Counted from the stretch's first letter, positions 1-7,651 are shown. The stretch is 48,023 bases of DNA from an uncultured Lachnospiraceae bacterium (GCA_910587095.1 CAJUMJ010000047.1:1-48023); one strand, 5' to 3'. Notes: generated by a model from the sequence alone, not told the origin. Translations and numbers: made by a program.

Positions 1-117
1 GCTGCCATGAACCTGAAGAAACTGGCGATGTGGAAATGGAAGGCAGCTCACCGACAGTTTTTTGTCGCGATGAGTATTGCTGCTTTAAAAAAGAACCTCT
101 GCTGTGCTGCTGCATAA
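1..117 (+). pseudogene. C-terminal end of a probable transposase (cut by window edge)
   Basis: An open frame enters from the left edge and stops at 115-117. Its 38 visible residues begin AAMNLKKLAMWKWK. That N-L-K-K-L pattern followed by basic and aromatic residues resembles the extreme C-terminus of DDE transposases of the IS1182 type; this is pattern recognition only. The stop codon lies inside a 12-bp inverted repeat (90-101 with 118-129), which would suit an element end or a terminator. The neighbouring deacetylase gene is broken, which fits past mobile-element activity. Whether the gene is intact to the left cannot be seen. Confidence 0.4.
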
Positions 118-140
118 CAGGGGTTCTTTGACAGTCTGAA

Positions 141-175
141 GCGGCATAGAAGTTTTCTTCTATGCCGCTGTTTTT
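141..175 (+). terminator. intrinsic terminator
   Basis: A perfect 12-bp stem, GCGGCATAGAAG with CTTCTATGCCGC, has a TTTT loop and is followed by TGTTTTT. It closes the transcript that enters from the left edge. Confidence 0.85.
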
Positions 176-187
176 GGTGTGCGCCTG

Positions 188-227
188 GTGTGAGAAGAGT
201 TTCTAAAGACGTCCCACCATAGGACGG
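188..227 (+). repeat. fragment of multi-hairpin repeat (copy R1)
   Basis: About 40 bases starting GTGTGAGAAGAGTTTCTAA match the 5' arm of copies R5 (32161) and R6 (43108). The match stops after the GACGTCCC...GGACGGG hairpin, exactly where deacetylase-like coding sequence begins. The hairpins found further downstream in complete copies are missing, so this is a truncated copy at a recombination junction. Confidence 0.8.
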
Positions 228-232
228 GCCTG

Positions 233-526
233 CTTGCAGACGGAAAGTTTTCACTATTTAACTTTACATATGTATCTAATGCTGACTCTCTGGACTGGAA
301 GGATTATGGTGTGGACGACATTGTGAAACGGGTGGTGGAATCCGACAAGCTGAACAACGGGGCGATCATTCTCATGCACAATGGGGCGAAGTACACGGCG
401 GACGCGCTTGACGCGGTGATCACCGGATTACAGGATAAGGGCTATGAGCTGGTGCCCATCTCACAGTTGATCTACAAAGATAAATACCACATGAAAGCCG
501 ATGGGACACAGGTGTCGGGGGAGTAG
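233..526 (+). pseudogene. polysaccharide deacetylase, C-terminal remnant
   Basis: The frame reads ...FTYVSNADSLDWKDYG, then GAIILMHNGAKYT, and ends near ELVPISQLIYKDKYHM. This is the C-terminal part of PdaA-like NodB-family deacetylases, which remove acetyl groups from peptidoglycan or related glycans; the LMHN segment is the last conserved motif. Reading backwards, the same frame meets a stop at 191-193 inside the repeat fragment. The N-terminal two thirds, including the metal-binding Asp and His motifs, are absent. A GTG at 311 could start a 71-residue product, but no ribosome binding site precedes it. The gene was probably cut by a rearrangement between a mobile element and a repeat copy, and it is unlikely to be functional. 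Confidence 0.8.
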
Positions 527-558
527 AAAGCGGTTCTTTCCGTAAATGTTTTTCAAGA

Positions 559-590
559 AAATCTGCATTGTTAAAATGCGGATTTTTTTG
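559..590 (+). terminator. intrinsic terminator overlapping a promoter
   Basis: A 10-bp stem (559-568 with 576-585) has loop TGTTAAA and a following T7 tract. The -35 hexamer of the next promoter sits at the stem top and loop. A near-identical copy lies at 19236. Confidence 0.85.
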
Positions 591-596
591 TATACT
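568..596 (+). promoter_or_regulatory. sigma-A promoter for the DUF3791/DUF3990 operon
   Basis: TTGTTA (568-573), a 17-base spacer and TATACT (591-596), with the start codon about 40 bases further on. The spacer is the 3' arm and T tract of the terminator at 559-590, so the two signals are physically merged. Confidence 0.75.
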
Positions 597-635
597 TAAT
601 GCTAAGCAAGGTCAATTTGTGCGAGGAGGTTATGT

Positions 636-851
636 GTGAATAAGGAGTCTTTTTCATTTATCGTATATATGATTCATGCCTGCGCAAATAAATGGAATAT
701 GCTGCCTTCTGAGGTTTACCGGAAATTGCAGAGCGTGGGATGTATCCAGTGCTATCTTGTGCCGCATTATGATATTCTTCATACACAGGGTACGAGTTAT
801 ATCGTGGATGATATAAAAGAATATTTGAAAGTGCGGGGTGTAATTGTATGA
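636..851 (+). CDS. DUF3791 family protein
   Basis: This is a 71-residue protein with a GTG start; AGGAGG lies 6 bases upstream, and the alternative ATG at 632 runs into a stop. The pattern (YMIHACANKWNMLPSEVYRKL, then YDILHTQGTSYIVDDIKEYL) fits DUF3791, small proteins of unknown function in Firmicutes that commonly precede DUF3990 genes. The stop overlaps the next start as ATGA, indicating translational coupling. By position it may be the antitoxin or an accessory subunit of the neighbouring ADP-ribosyltransferase-like protein, but this is inferred from context. No membrane segment or DNA-binding motif is visible. Confidence 0.75.
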   Translation: MNKESFSFIVYMIHACANKWNMLPSEVYRKLQSVGCIQCYLVPHYDILHTQGTSYIVDDIKEYLKVRGVIV

Positions 852-1327
852 TTGTTTATCATGGCTCGACAGAGATTGTAAAGAGACCGGATGTTCGGCA
901 CTCTTATCGCGCACTTGACTTTGGCATGGGCTTTTATGTAACAACAGTCAGAGAGCAGGCCGAAAGACGGGCGAGACGTAAGGCAAGTATTCTCGGGAAA
1001 GATTCTGCGATTGTGAATCTTTATCGGATGGATGGTCATACCGATGGACTTTTGATAAAATCCTTTGACGAAGATTTGACAGAATGGATTGATTTTGTGT
1101 GCAGGTGCCGGGATGATGAGAAAGATTATCAGCAGTATGATTTGATATTCGGCAGAGTGGCAAATGATCGGGTTTTTCGGGTGGTAGATATGTATCATAC
1201 GGGCATTTGGGATAAAGAGCGCGCTTTGAAAGAAATCAAGGTTTATCCGTCCTATGATCAGATCGCGTTTATCCAGCAGAAAGCGATCGACAAATTACTG
1301 CAATTTGAATCCTTTGAGGAGGCGTAG
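848..1327 (+). CDS. DUF3990 protein, ADP-ribosyltransferase-like
   Basis: A 159-residue protein matching the DUF3990 pattern: YHGS at residues 4-7, DFGMGFYVT at 24-32, a central YDLIFGRVAND, and YDQIAFIQQKAI near 137-146. DUF3990 is related to ADP-ribosyltransferases that use an H-Y-[E/D/Q] triad. Here the likely positions are His5, Tyr30 and Gln138. Gln at the third position leaves open whether it transfers ADP-ribose to nucleic acid or protein, or is inactive. It overlaps the DUF3791 gene by 4 bases and is followed after 3 bases by another small gene. The three-gene layout suggests a toxin with partner proteins or a defence module. Domain call fairly firm, function unproven. Confidence 0.75.
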   Translation: MIVYHGSTEIVKRPDVRHSYRALDFGMGFYVTTVREQAERRARRKASILGKDSAIVNLYRMDGHTDGLLIKSFDEDLTEWIDFVCRCRDDEKDYQQYDLIFGRVANDRVFRVVDMYHTGIWDKERALKEIKVYPSYDQIAFIQQKAIDKLLQFESFEEA

Positions 1328-1330
1328 ATC

Positions 1331-1567
1331 ATGGATGGGGAAACTTTGGAAAAAGTGTATCAGGAAAATTTGGAAGAGAGAATCATTGCGTGCCTGTCTG
1401 AGACCAAGGGTATATCATTAGAGAAGGCGATGGATGTCTATTATCACAGTAAATTGGCGGATAAGATACATCAGGGAGTTGAGGGGGTACAGTATCTTGA
1501 TTTTAAAGTGCTTGTACAAATTTTGTGTGAGGCAGAGCAGGAATTGTTTATCTGGAATGAGCTGTAG
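1331..1567 (+). CDS. small protein in the DUF3990 operon
   Basis: A 78-residue, acidic, probably all-helical protein (GISLEKAMDVYYHSKLADKI, then YLDFKVLVQILCEAEQEL). Its ribosome binding site (GGAGGCG) overlaps the end of the DUF3990 gene. I do not recognise a named family with certainty. The sequence type resembles short proteins often found third in DUF3791/DUF3990 clusters. Given its size and coupling, it is a candidate antitoxin or immunity partner. No transmembrane segment, signal peptide or helix-turn-helix is apparent. Confidence 0.65.
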   Translation: MDGETLEKVYQENLEERIIACLSETKGISLEKAMDVYYHSKLADKIHQGVEGVQYLDFKVLVQILCEAEQELFIWNEL

Positions 1568-1610
1568 CATATGAACCTTCTATATTTATACCAGAGTATC
1601 CTACGCGCGA

Positions 1611-1644
1611 GGCCGGAAATTCTCATGTAAGAGAAATTCCGGCC
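1611..1644. terminator. bidirectional terminator hairpin
   Basis: GGCCGGAAATTCTC (1611-1624) pairs with GAGAAATTCCGGCC (1631-1644), with one mismatch. It lies between two convergent genes and probably serves both strands. Downstream T-richness is moderate on the plus side (TGTGTTTGGTGTTTT). Confidence 0.7.
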
Positions 1645-1658
1645 CTGTGTTTGGTGTT

Positions 1659-2543
1659 TTATACAAGAAGTTTTATGGATAACTCGTAAGTTTTGCTCTC
1701 CCCGGCTTTTAGTACCTGGATATCACGTTTGTGCGTAAAATCATTGTCTTCATCGGCATAGATGGCGGCGCCGTTCCATGGCTCGATACACAGGAACGGG
1801 GCACCTGCGTTTGCGGGCGTCCAGAAAGCAACCGTGGAGAAGTCGGGATAGTCTACCTGAATACCCTTTCCGGTAGCCGGATTCACAAGCTGTACGCTTC
1901 TCGATTTCATATGGGAAAATACCAGCGCATCAATGTCAAAAAGGGAATAATCCAGTTTCAGCGTGTCCGAATGGTCCAGATAACGTTTGGTGTTAACCGG
2001 GTCAAACTGCATGTTTTCAAGATCGTATACAGGGGAATCACATGTTTCCTCATATGGGAATTTCAATATATAGTCAGAAAATTGCTCTCCCTCTTCCAAA
2101 GGACACATAAATCCGGGGTGTGCGCCGAAATGATAGTACATTTCTTCCGTATCCGTGTTTGTTACCAGATAGGTGATGCGAAGCGTAGGCCCGTCGAGGC
2201 GGTAAGTCTGACTGAAATGGAAACGGAACGGATAGTGTTTTAATGTGTCGTCGTTCGCGTCACAGGAAAAGGAAAGGGTATCATCCGATTCTTTCTTATA
2301 ATCCATCTCCATATCACGCAGAAAACCGTGTTTGGGTATTTCATATTCCTTTCCGTTTATTATGGTTTTTCCGTTCCGTACATTGCCGATGGAGGGAAAG
2401 AGAAGTGGAGCGGACCAAACCCAGAATTTGGGATCAGAATCCCATACATATTCTTTTCCGGTATCGTTCTTGTAAGATTTCAGTTCTCCTCCTTTTGTTT
2501 CCAAAGAGACGGAATAACCTTTGTTGGATAATGTGAGAATCAT
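1659..2543 (-). CDS. aldose 1-epimerase family protein (LacX-like)
   Basis: A 294-residue cytoplasmic protein of the galactose-mutarotase fold. Conserved features are KHGFLRD near residue 85, FGAHPGF near the middle and FLCIEPW near the end, typical of the LacX/YphB branch of aldose 1-epimerases, whose substrates are mostly undefined. The start is set at the ATG at 2543, since AAAGGAG lies just upstream; the open frame extends 13 codons further into the repeat region without support. It is on the same strand as, and downstream of, the LacI regulator gene, separated by repeat R2, and may be co-transcribed with it. A role in handling the sugar of the divergent operon is plausible but inferred. 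Confidence 0.85.
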   Translation of the reverse strand: MILTLSNKGYSVSLETKGGELKSYKNDTGKEYVWDSDPKFWVWSAPLLFPSIGNVRNGKTIINGKEYEIPKHGFLRDMEMDYKKESDDTLSFSCDANDDTLKHYPFRFHFSQTYRLDGPTLRITYLVTNTDTEEMYYHFGAHPGFMCPLEEGEQFSDYILKFPYEETCDSPVYDLENMQFDPVNTKRYLDHSDTLKLDYSLFDIDALVFSHMKSRSVQLVNPATGKGIQVDYPDFSTVAFWTPANAGAPFLCIEPWNGAAIYADEDNDFTHKRDIQVLKAGESKTYELSIKLLV

Positions 2544-2564
2544 AAAGTACTCCTTTCTTTTTGA

Positions 2565-2749
2565 GCCGCCATAAGGCGGCATAGTTTACACTAACCACCA
2601 TGATTCCGCTGTGCGGAATCTGAAAATCCACGGACGAACAAGTTCGTCCTGGAGAATGCCCGTATTTTAGGCATTCTCCTGTGTGAGACTTAGTACTTCT
2701 TCGCGAAGCAGCCTTTGCTGCGAGTGATTAGAAGTACTTCTCACACTAA
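2565..2749 (-). repeat. multi-hairpin repeat, copy R2 (minus orientation)
   Basis: Read on the minus strand it contains: an outer stem GTGTGAGAAGTACTTCT closed by AGAAGTACT...TCTCACAC around a variable hairpin; GGAGAATGCC...GGCATTCTCC; the 18-base palindrome GGACGAACTTGTTCGTCC; GTGGATTTTCA; GATTCCGC-ACA-GCGGAATC; and the tail ATGGTGGTTAGTGT. A further hairpin, GCCGCC-TTAT-GGCGGC, follows at 2580-2565. It points in the direction of transcription and ends about 20 bases before the epimerase start codon. Confidence 0.9.
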
Positions 2750-2768
2750 GAATACCGGTAATCACCTT

Positions 2769-3788
2769 TCAGTTTTCGGAAAGAACCGCACAGCTCTCAC
2801 GCCGGATTAACCGGAAAGGCAATTCTACCTTCATTGGGATTCGTCTTCCGGTTTCTATCCGGTCGATTAGCAGTTTGGCCGCCATCGTGCCCAAATCTTC
2901 CATGGGAACATGGATGGTGGTGAGCATGGGAGACGTATACTGACCGGTTTCAATATCGTCAATGCCGATGACGGATAATTCTTCGGGAATTTTCCTGTCT
3001 ATTTCTTTGGCGGCTTTTATAGCGCCGATTGCAGTCAGGTCGTTGGCACAGAACAGGGCGGTAACACTGTGGATCGAAGACAGGAGTTTTCGCGTCGCCT
3101 GATAGCCGCCTTCGATGGAAAGCGGGGTGTCTATAATCAGGTTCCTGTCCAGAGGCAGCGCGAGCTGGGAAATGGCATCCCAATAGCCGCGGTAACGGAT
3201 TTCGTTTTTGCGTTCACCAAGATAGGCAATATGTTTGTGCCCGAGTTCGGCCAGATAACTTACGGCAGTTTTGGAAGCAAGATAGGCGTTGCAAATTACC
3301 TGATCAAACTCTGACTCGATATTGTTAAGACCGGTGTAAATGCTTCTGTTGTAGTTTTCTTTTAGAAAGGTACGCATTTTAGAGTCAGGGCGTCCGAGAA
3401 TTACCACACCTTCCACTCTTGTCTCACGGATCTGCCGGCGGATGTCGGGGTCCTGAATATCCTGATAAGAGTAGATATACCTGACGGTGTATCCGTGTCT
3501 CAGGGCCTCCTTTTCAATTCCCCGCATAATTCTGGAAAAAAAGGGATCGGAGGCTTGCGTGCGCGCAAGAATGCATCCGATGGTCCGGGATGCCGTACCG
3601 GAAATGTCCGCTTTACGCAGTTTCAGGTTTCTCGCATTGGAATCAGGGACGTACCCGGTCTGGCGTACGATCTGCCATATTCTGTTTTCGACTTCTTTGC
3701 TGGCGGCTTTAGAATCCGGGTGATTGATCACCCGGGATACCGTAGAAACGGAAACACCTGCCAGAGCAGCAATTTCTTTCATCGTCAT
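2769..3788 (-). CDS. LacI family transcriptional regulator
   Basis: A 339-residue regulator. The N-terminal LacI helix-turn-helix is clear (MKEIAALAGVSVSTVSRVIN, residues 3-22), followed by the hinge region and a periplasmic-binding-type effector domain from about residue 65 (GCILARTQASDPFFSRIMRGI; later LFCANDLTAIGAIKAAKE and IGIDDIETGQYTSPMLTTI). The effector is unknown. It is divergent from the phosphofructokinase-led operon, and a LacI-type operator lies between them, so it most likely represses itself and the sugar operon until a sugar or sugar phosphate binds. Confidence 0.92.
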   Translation of the reverse strand: MTMKEIAALAGVSVSTVSRVINHPDSKAASKEVENRIWQIVRQTGYVPDSNARNLKLRKADISGTASRTIGCILARTQASDPFFSRIMRGIEKEALRHGYTVRYIYSYQDIQDPDIRRQIRETRVEGVVILGRPDSKMRTFLKENYNRSIYTGLNNIESEFDQVICNAYLASKTAVSYLAELGHKHIAYLGERKNEIRYRGYWDAISQLALPLDRNLIIDTPLSIEGGYQATRKLLSSIHSVTALFCANDLTAIGAIKAAKEIDRKIPEELSVIGIDDIETGQYTSPMLTTIHVPMEDLGTMAAKLLIDRIETGRRIPMKVELPFRLIRRESCAVLSEN

Positions 3789-3842
3789 AAGCCGTTCCTC
3801 TGATTTTTATTTTACCTCATTTATTCTACCATGGCGAAAAAG

Positions 3843-3864
3843 TTTACGCAAACGTTTGGGTAAA
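3843..3864. promoter_or_regulatory. LacI-type operator
   Basis: A 22-base imperfect palindrome: half-sites TTTACGCAAACG and its mirror CGTTTGGGTAAA overlap at the central CG, with one mismatched pair. The CAAACG/CGTTTG core is typical of LacI/CcpA-family operators. It lies in the intergenic space between the divergent regulator and sugar operon. Confidence 0.75.
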
Positions 3865-3904
3865 TAATGCAAACATAGGAATGGGAAAGAAAATTTGAGT
3901 GTGC

Positions 3905-3910
3905 TATGAT
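3905..3910 (+). promoter_or_regulatory. -10 element of the sugar operon
   Basis: TATGAT, about 36 bases before the start codon. The matching -35 (TGGGAA near 3882) is weak. The operator lies about 20 bases upstream of that -35. Confidence 0.45.
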
Positions 3911-3945
3911 GAAAACAGAACAGAGAGAGGAGCAAGGTGATTGAT

Positions 3946-5136
3946 ATGGCTGGGAATTTACTGGTAGTACATGGCGGTGGGCCGACGGCTGTTTTGAACG
4001 CATCTTTATACGGGGTGATCAGACAGGCGCAGGCCGAGAAGGAAGTGGGTAAGATTTATGGAGCGATCGGGGGCTCTGAGGCTATACTTGCCGAAAATTT
4101 TCTGGATATGGGCAATATGCCGGACGAGAAGATTGAGCTGCTCCTGCAAACCCCCGGCACGGCCATCGGCTCTTCGAGATTTCCGCTGGAACAGGAGCAG
4201 TACGAGGCAATGGTTTCCATCCTGAAAAAACACGATATACGTTACGTGCTGTTTAACGGCGGAAACGGTACGATGGATACTTGCGGCAAGGTTAGTCGGG
4301 TTTGTGGGAAAGAGGGAATTTTTGTCGTGGGAATTCCAAAAACAATGGATAACGATATTTCCATTATTGACCATGCGCCGGGATTTCCGAGTGCGGCGAA
4401 ATATATCGCTACCGTAACGAAGGAAGTGGGCGCGGATGTGAAGTCCCTGCCTATCCACGTCTGTATCATAGAGGCCATGGGGAGAAATGCGGGATGGATT
4501 ACGGCTGCGTCCGCTTTGGCAAGAAAGAATCCCGGCGACGCCCCGCACTTAATTTATCTCCCGGAAAGAAATTTTTGCGAGGAAGAGTTTTTAGAGGACG
4601 TGAAGAAACTGTATGACGAGCTTGGCGGGGTAGTAGTCGTGGTGAGCGAGGGTCTTCGCAACGAAAAGGGAGAATCGATTGTGCCGCCGATCTTTCAGAC
4701 GGACAGGGCGATTTATTATGGGGACGTAGGAGCTTATCTTGCGGAACTGGTGATTAAGAAGCTGGGAATCAAGGCAAGAAGTGAAAAACCCGGACTCTGT
4801 GGGAGAGCTTCCATGCTTCTCCAGTCCAAGGTGGATCGGGAAGAGGCGATTTTGGCGGGCAGGGAAGCAGTAAAGGCGGCCGTTTCGGAAAAGACGGGCG
4901 TCATGGTCGGAATCCGGCGAAGAGAAGGGGAAGCGTATGCGGTAGAGATGCCTCTCATACCGGTTGAGGAGGTAATGCTCCATGAAAGAGTGATCCCCGA
5001 GGGATATATCAATGAGAGAGGAAACGATATCACGGAATCGTTTGTACAGTGGTGCAGACCGTTAATCGACGGGGAGCTGCCGGAAATGGTAAGTTTTAAG
5101 GATGATGTAGAGCGGAAGCTGAAAAGCAGAATATAA
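3946..5136 (+). CDS. 6-phosphofructokinase family (PfkA-type) kinase
   Basis: A 396-residue phosphofructokinase-superfamily enzyme that would phosphorylate a hexose (or ketohexose) 6-phosphate at C1. Visible features are VHGGGPTAVLNASL at the N-terminus, GGNGTMD at residues 105-111, PKTMDND at 131-137 and the substrate loop EAMGRNAGW. Lys132 in PKTMDND is the mark of pyrophosphate-using enzymes, whereas Gly108 is ATP-like. The Asp of the usual GGDG is Asn107 here, so both donor and activity are uncertain. The start could instead be GTG at 3937; ATG 3946 has AAGGTG at good spacing. It leads the operon opposite lacI and is followed after 11 bases by the isomerase gene. Confidence 0.85.
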   Translation: MAGNLLVVHGGGPTAVLNASLYGVIRQAQAEKEVGKIYGAIGGSEAILAENFLDMGNMPDEKIELLLQTPGTAIGSSRFPLEQEQYEAMVSILKKHDIRYVLFNGGNGTMDTCGKVSRVCGKEGIFVVGIPKTMDNDISIIDHAPGFPSAAKYIATVTKEVGADVKSLPIHVCIIEAMGRNAGWITAASALARKNPGDAPHLIYLPERNFCEEEFLEDVKKLYDELGGVVVVVSEGLRNEKGESIVPPIFQTDRAIYYGDVGAYLAELVIKKLGIKARSEKPGLCGRASMLLQSKVDREEAILAGREAVKAAVSEKTGVMVGIRRREGEAYAVEMPLIPVEEVMLHERVIPEGYINERGNDITESFVQWCRPLIDGELPEMVSFKDDVERKLKSRI

Positions 5137-5147
5137 GGAGGGAATGG

Positions 5148-5984
5148 ATGAAACATATTTATCTGAACTTGAAGCGGTTTGATATTCCAAAGGAAGAGGG
5201 AGGTGTTAACAGCATTGCACCCGTGTCGGAGTGGGGCGCCTACATCGTAGAGCGCACGAAAGACGCGCTGCAAAAATATGGGGAGGAGGAAGCAGAGTTT
5301 GTCATGTATCTTCCGGAAGCGCATCTGATTGCAGCGGCAGGTGTTTTGGGGGAAAGCTCAAATATTGCCATAGGTTCTCAGGGAATTCACCGCGAGGACG
5401 TCAGCAAAGGCGGGAATTTTGGGGCATTTACCACCAACAGAACAGGAAAGGCCGTGAGGGCGTTGGGGTGTGCCAGCACCCTGATCGGCCACTGCGAGGA
5501 GAGAAAGGACAAGGCAGGTATTCTTGCGGAAGCCGGAGTGACGGACACGGATGCGGTAAACAGGATTCTGAATCAGGAGGTAAAGGCCGCCGTCTCCGCG
5601 GGACTTACCGTTTTGTACTGCATCGGGGAGAACGACACGGAACTTGACAGATGGCAGGAGGTACTCGGGAAACAGCTCGAAATCGGACTCAAGGATGTGG
5701 ATACATCCAAGGTGGCCATCGCTTATGAGCCTATATGGTCTATCGGACCGGGAAAGACGCCTGCAGGCAAGGAGTATATCCAAAAGATTGCAAGGTTCGT
5801 GAAGGAACGCACGGGCGGACTTCCGGTAGCCTACGGCGGCGGTCTGAAGGTCGATAATGCGGCTATGCTTGCATCCATACCGGAGATTGACGGCGGCTTG
5901 ATTGCGCTTACGAGATTTCAGGGTGAAATCGGATTTTATCCTGACGAGTATCTGGAAATTATCCGCACTTATATGGGTCATTAG
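5148..5984 (+). CDS. triose-phosphate isomerase family protein
   Basis: A 278-residue TIM-barrel isomerase. Catalytic residues are present: Lys9 in NLKRFD (usual NWKMN), His115 in IGHCEER (usual IGHSERR) and Glu194 in YEPIWSIGPGKTP. The phosphate loop reads YGGGLKVDNA rather than the usual YGGSV, and the protein is about 25 residues longer than housekeeping TpiA. The differences suggest either a pathway-dedicated triose-phosphate isomerase or an enzyme for another ketose/aldose phosphate, as known for TIM-like isomerases of erythritol catabolism. AAGGAGG sits 8 bases before the ATG, close behind the kinase gene, so the two are co-transcribed. Confidence 0.88.
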   Translation: MKHIYLNLKRFDIPKEEGGVNSIAPVSEWGAYIVERTKDALQKYGEEEAEFVMYLPEAHLIAAAGVLGESSNIAIGSQGIHREDVSKGGNFGAFTTNRTGKAVRALGCASTLIGHCEERKDKAGILAEAGVTDTDAVNRILNQEVKAAVSAGLTVLYCIGENDTELDRWQEVLGKQLEIGLKDVDTSKVAIAYEPIWSIGPGKTPAGKEYIQKIARFVKERTGGLPVAYGGGLKVDNAAMLASIPEIDGGLIALTRFQGEIGFYPDEYLEIIRTYMGH

Positions 5985-5993
5985 CGTGAAAAA

Positions 5994-6147
5994 CGCGAGA
6001 AGAACTTCTAAAGTTCAGCAGCAGAGGCTGCTTCACTAAGAAGTTCTAAGTCTCGCGTAGGAGAATGCCTAAAAAGCGGCATTCTCCGGGACGAACTTGT
6101 TCGTCCGTGGATTTTGAGATTCCGCAAAGCGGAATCATGAAGGTTAA
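5994..6147 (+). repeat. multi-hairpin repeat, copy R3
   Basis: Outer stem CGCGAGAAGAACTTCT with AGAAGTTCT...TCTCGCG, enclosing CAGCAGAGGCTGCT. Next come GGAGAATGCC...GGCATTCTCC, GGACGAACTTGTTCGTCC, GTGGATTTTGA, GATTCCGC-AAA-GCGGAATC and ATGAAGGTTAAAGT. Compared with R2, both arms of the outer stem have changed together. It lies between the isomerase and LarA-like genes and ends about 50 bases before the latter. Confidence 0.9.
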
Positions 6148-6199
6148 AGTGGAAACTAACATGGCGCCGGGAAAGAGCGGTGCAGAAACGGAGTAAGAT

Positions 6200-7651
6200 A
6201 TGAGATTAGAATTTGAATACGGACAGGGTACTATGGCGGCAAATCTGCCGGATGATACGGAGGTGTTTATCCCGGGGGAGACGGTTCCCGACCCTCCCTA
6301 TATCCCGGAGGAGGAACTGGAAGCAAAGACATTGGAATCTTTGAGAAACCCCATGGGGATGGAGCCGCTTTCAAAACTGGCCAGGAAGGGCTCGAAGGTG
6401 ACAATCGTATTTCCTGACAGGGTCAAAGGTGGTGAGCAGCCGACTTCCCACAGGAAGGTTTCCATCAAACTGATTCTGCAGGAATTATATGCGGCCGGTG
6501 TTGAGAAGAAGGACATTCTTTTGATCTGTTCCAACGGACTTCACAGAAAGAATACGGAGCAGGAGATCAGAGGCGTGCTTGGAGATGAGCTGTTCAATCA
6601 GTTCTGGGGCTGCGGACAGATCATCAACCATGACAGCGAAGACTATGATCATCTTGTAGATCTGGGAACCACGGACAGGGGAGACCCGGTTCTCATGAAT
6701 AAATATGTGTACGACAGTGATGTGGCCATCCTGATCGGTCATACACAGGGCAACCCTTACGGCGGCTATTCTGGCGGCTATAAACATTGCGCGACCGGAA
6801 TCACGCACTGGCGGTCTATTGCTTCCCATCATGTGCCGAAGGTTATGCACCGGGAAGATTTCGTGCCGGTCAGCGGACATTCTCTTATGAGAACGAAGTT
6901 TGACGAGATTGGCCAGCACATGGAAAAGTGCATGGGAAAGAAATTTTTCTGCTGTGACGCGGTATTGGATACGTCTTCAAGACAGATCGCCATTTTTAGC
7001 GGTTATGCCGGGGAAATGCAGCCTGCATCCTGGAAAGTCGCAGACAAAAGAACGTATGTCCCTTTTGCGGAGAAGAAGTATGATGTCATGATATTCGGTA
7101 TGCCTCAGTTTTTCCATTACGGAGAGGGAATGGGAACGAATCCGATTATGATGATGCAGGCTCTTTCCGCGCAGGTGATCCGCCATAAGAGAGTGATGAG
7201 CGATCACTGCGTCATAATCTGTTCATCGATCTGTAACGGATATTTTCACGATGAACTGTGGCCTTATTTAAGGGAAATGTACGATATGTTCCAGTCGGAC
7301 CGGATGAACACGCTGCCGGACATGAACCGTCTGGGAGAATATTTTGCAACGAACGAAGAGTATATCCGTAAGTACCGCTTTGCCAATGCATTCCATCCGT
7401 TCCACGGATTTTCCATGATTGCCTGCGGACATATAGCGGAGATGAATACATCGGCTATCTACATCTGCGGCGCACAGGAACCCGGCTATGCGAGAGGAAT
7501 GGGATTAAAGACAAGGGCAACGATCGAGGAGGCCCTGGAAGACGCAAAGAAAAAATATGTCGGAGAAAATCCGCATATACTTGCTCTGCCCCTCACCTTC
7601 AAGAAGAGCGCGGTACATATGATGATGAAAGACGAAGTGTACAATGGCTGA
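6200..7651 (+). CDS. LarA family (DUF2088) nickel-pincer-type racemase/epimerase
   Basis: A 483-residue protein of the lactate racemase LarA family. It shows GLHRKNTEQEI, INHDSEDYDH, and GGYSGGYKHCATGI with Lys195 at the position of the LarA lysine that carries the pyridinium-thioamide nickel cofactor, plus a later NAFHPFHG histidine segment. LarA relatives racemise lactate or epimerise 2-hydroxy acids, including sugar acids. The substrate here is unknown, and no larB, larC or larE cofactor genes are in the window. Its place in an operon of amino-sugar and glycolytic enzymes suggests a sugar-derived hydroxy acid. The start follows CGGAG by about 7 bases. Confidence 0.85.
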   Translation: MRLEFEYGQGTMAANLPDDTEVFIPGETVPDPPYIPEEELEAKTLESLRNPMGMEPLSKLARKGSKVTIVFPDRVKGGEQPTSHRKVSIKLILQELYAAGVEKKDILLICSNGLHRKNTEQEIRGVLGDELFNQFWGCGQIINHDSEDYDHLVDLGTTDRGDPVLMNKYVYDSDVAILIGHTQGNPYGGYSGGYKHCATGITHWRSIASHHVPKVMHREDFVPVSGHSLMRTKFDEIGQHMEKCMGKKFFCCDAVLDTSSRQIAIFSGYAGEMQPASWKVADKRTYVPFAEKKYDVMIFGMPQFFHYGEGMGTNPIMMMQALSAQVIRHKRVMSDHCVIICSSICNGYFHDELWPYLREMYDMFQSDRMNTLPDMNRLGEYFATNEEYIRKYRFANAFHPFHGFSMIACGHIAEMNTSAIYICGAQEPGYARGMGLKTRATIEEALEDAKKKYVGENPHILALPLTFKKSAVHMMMKDEVYNG

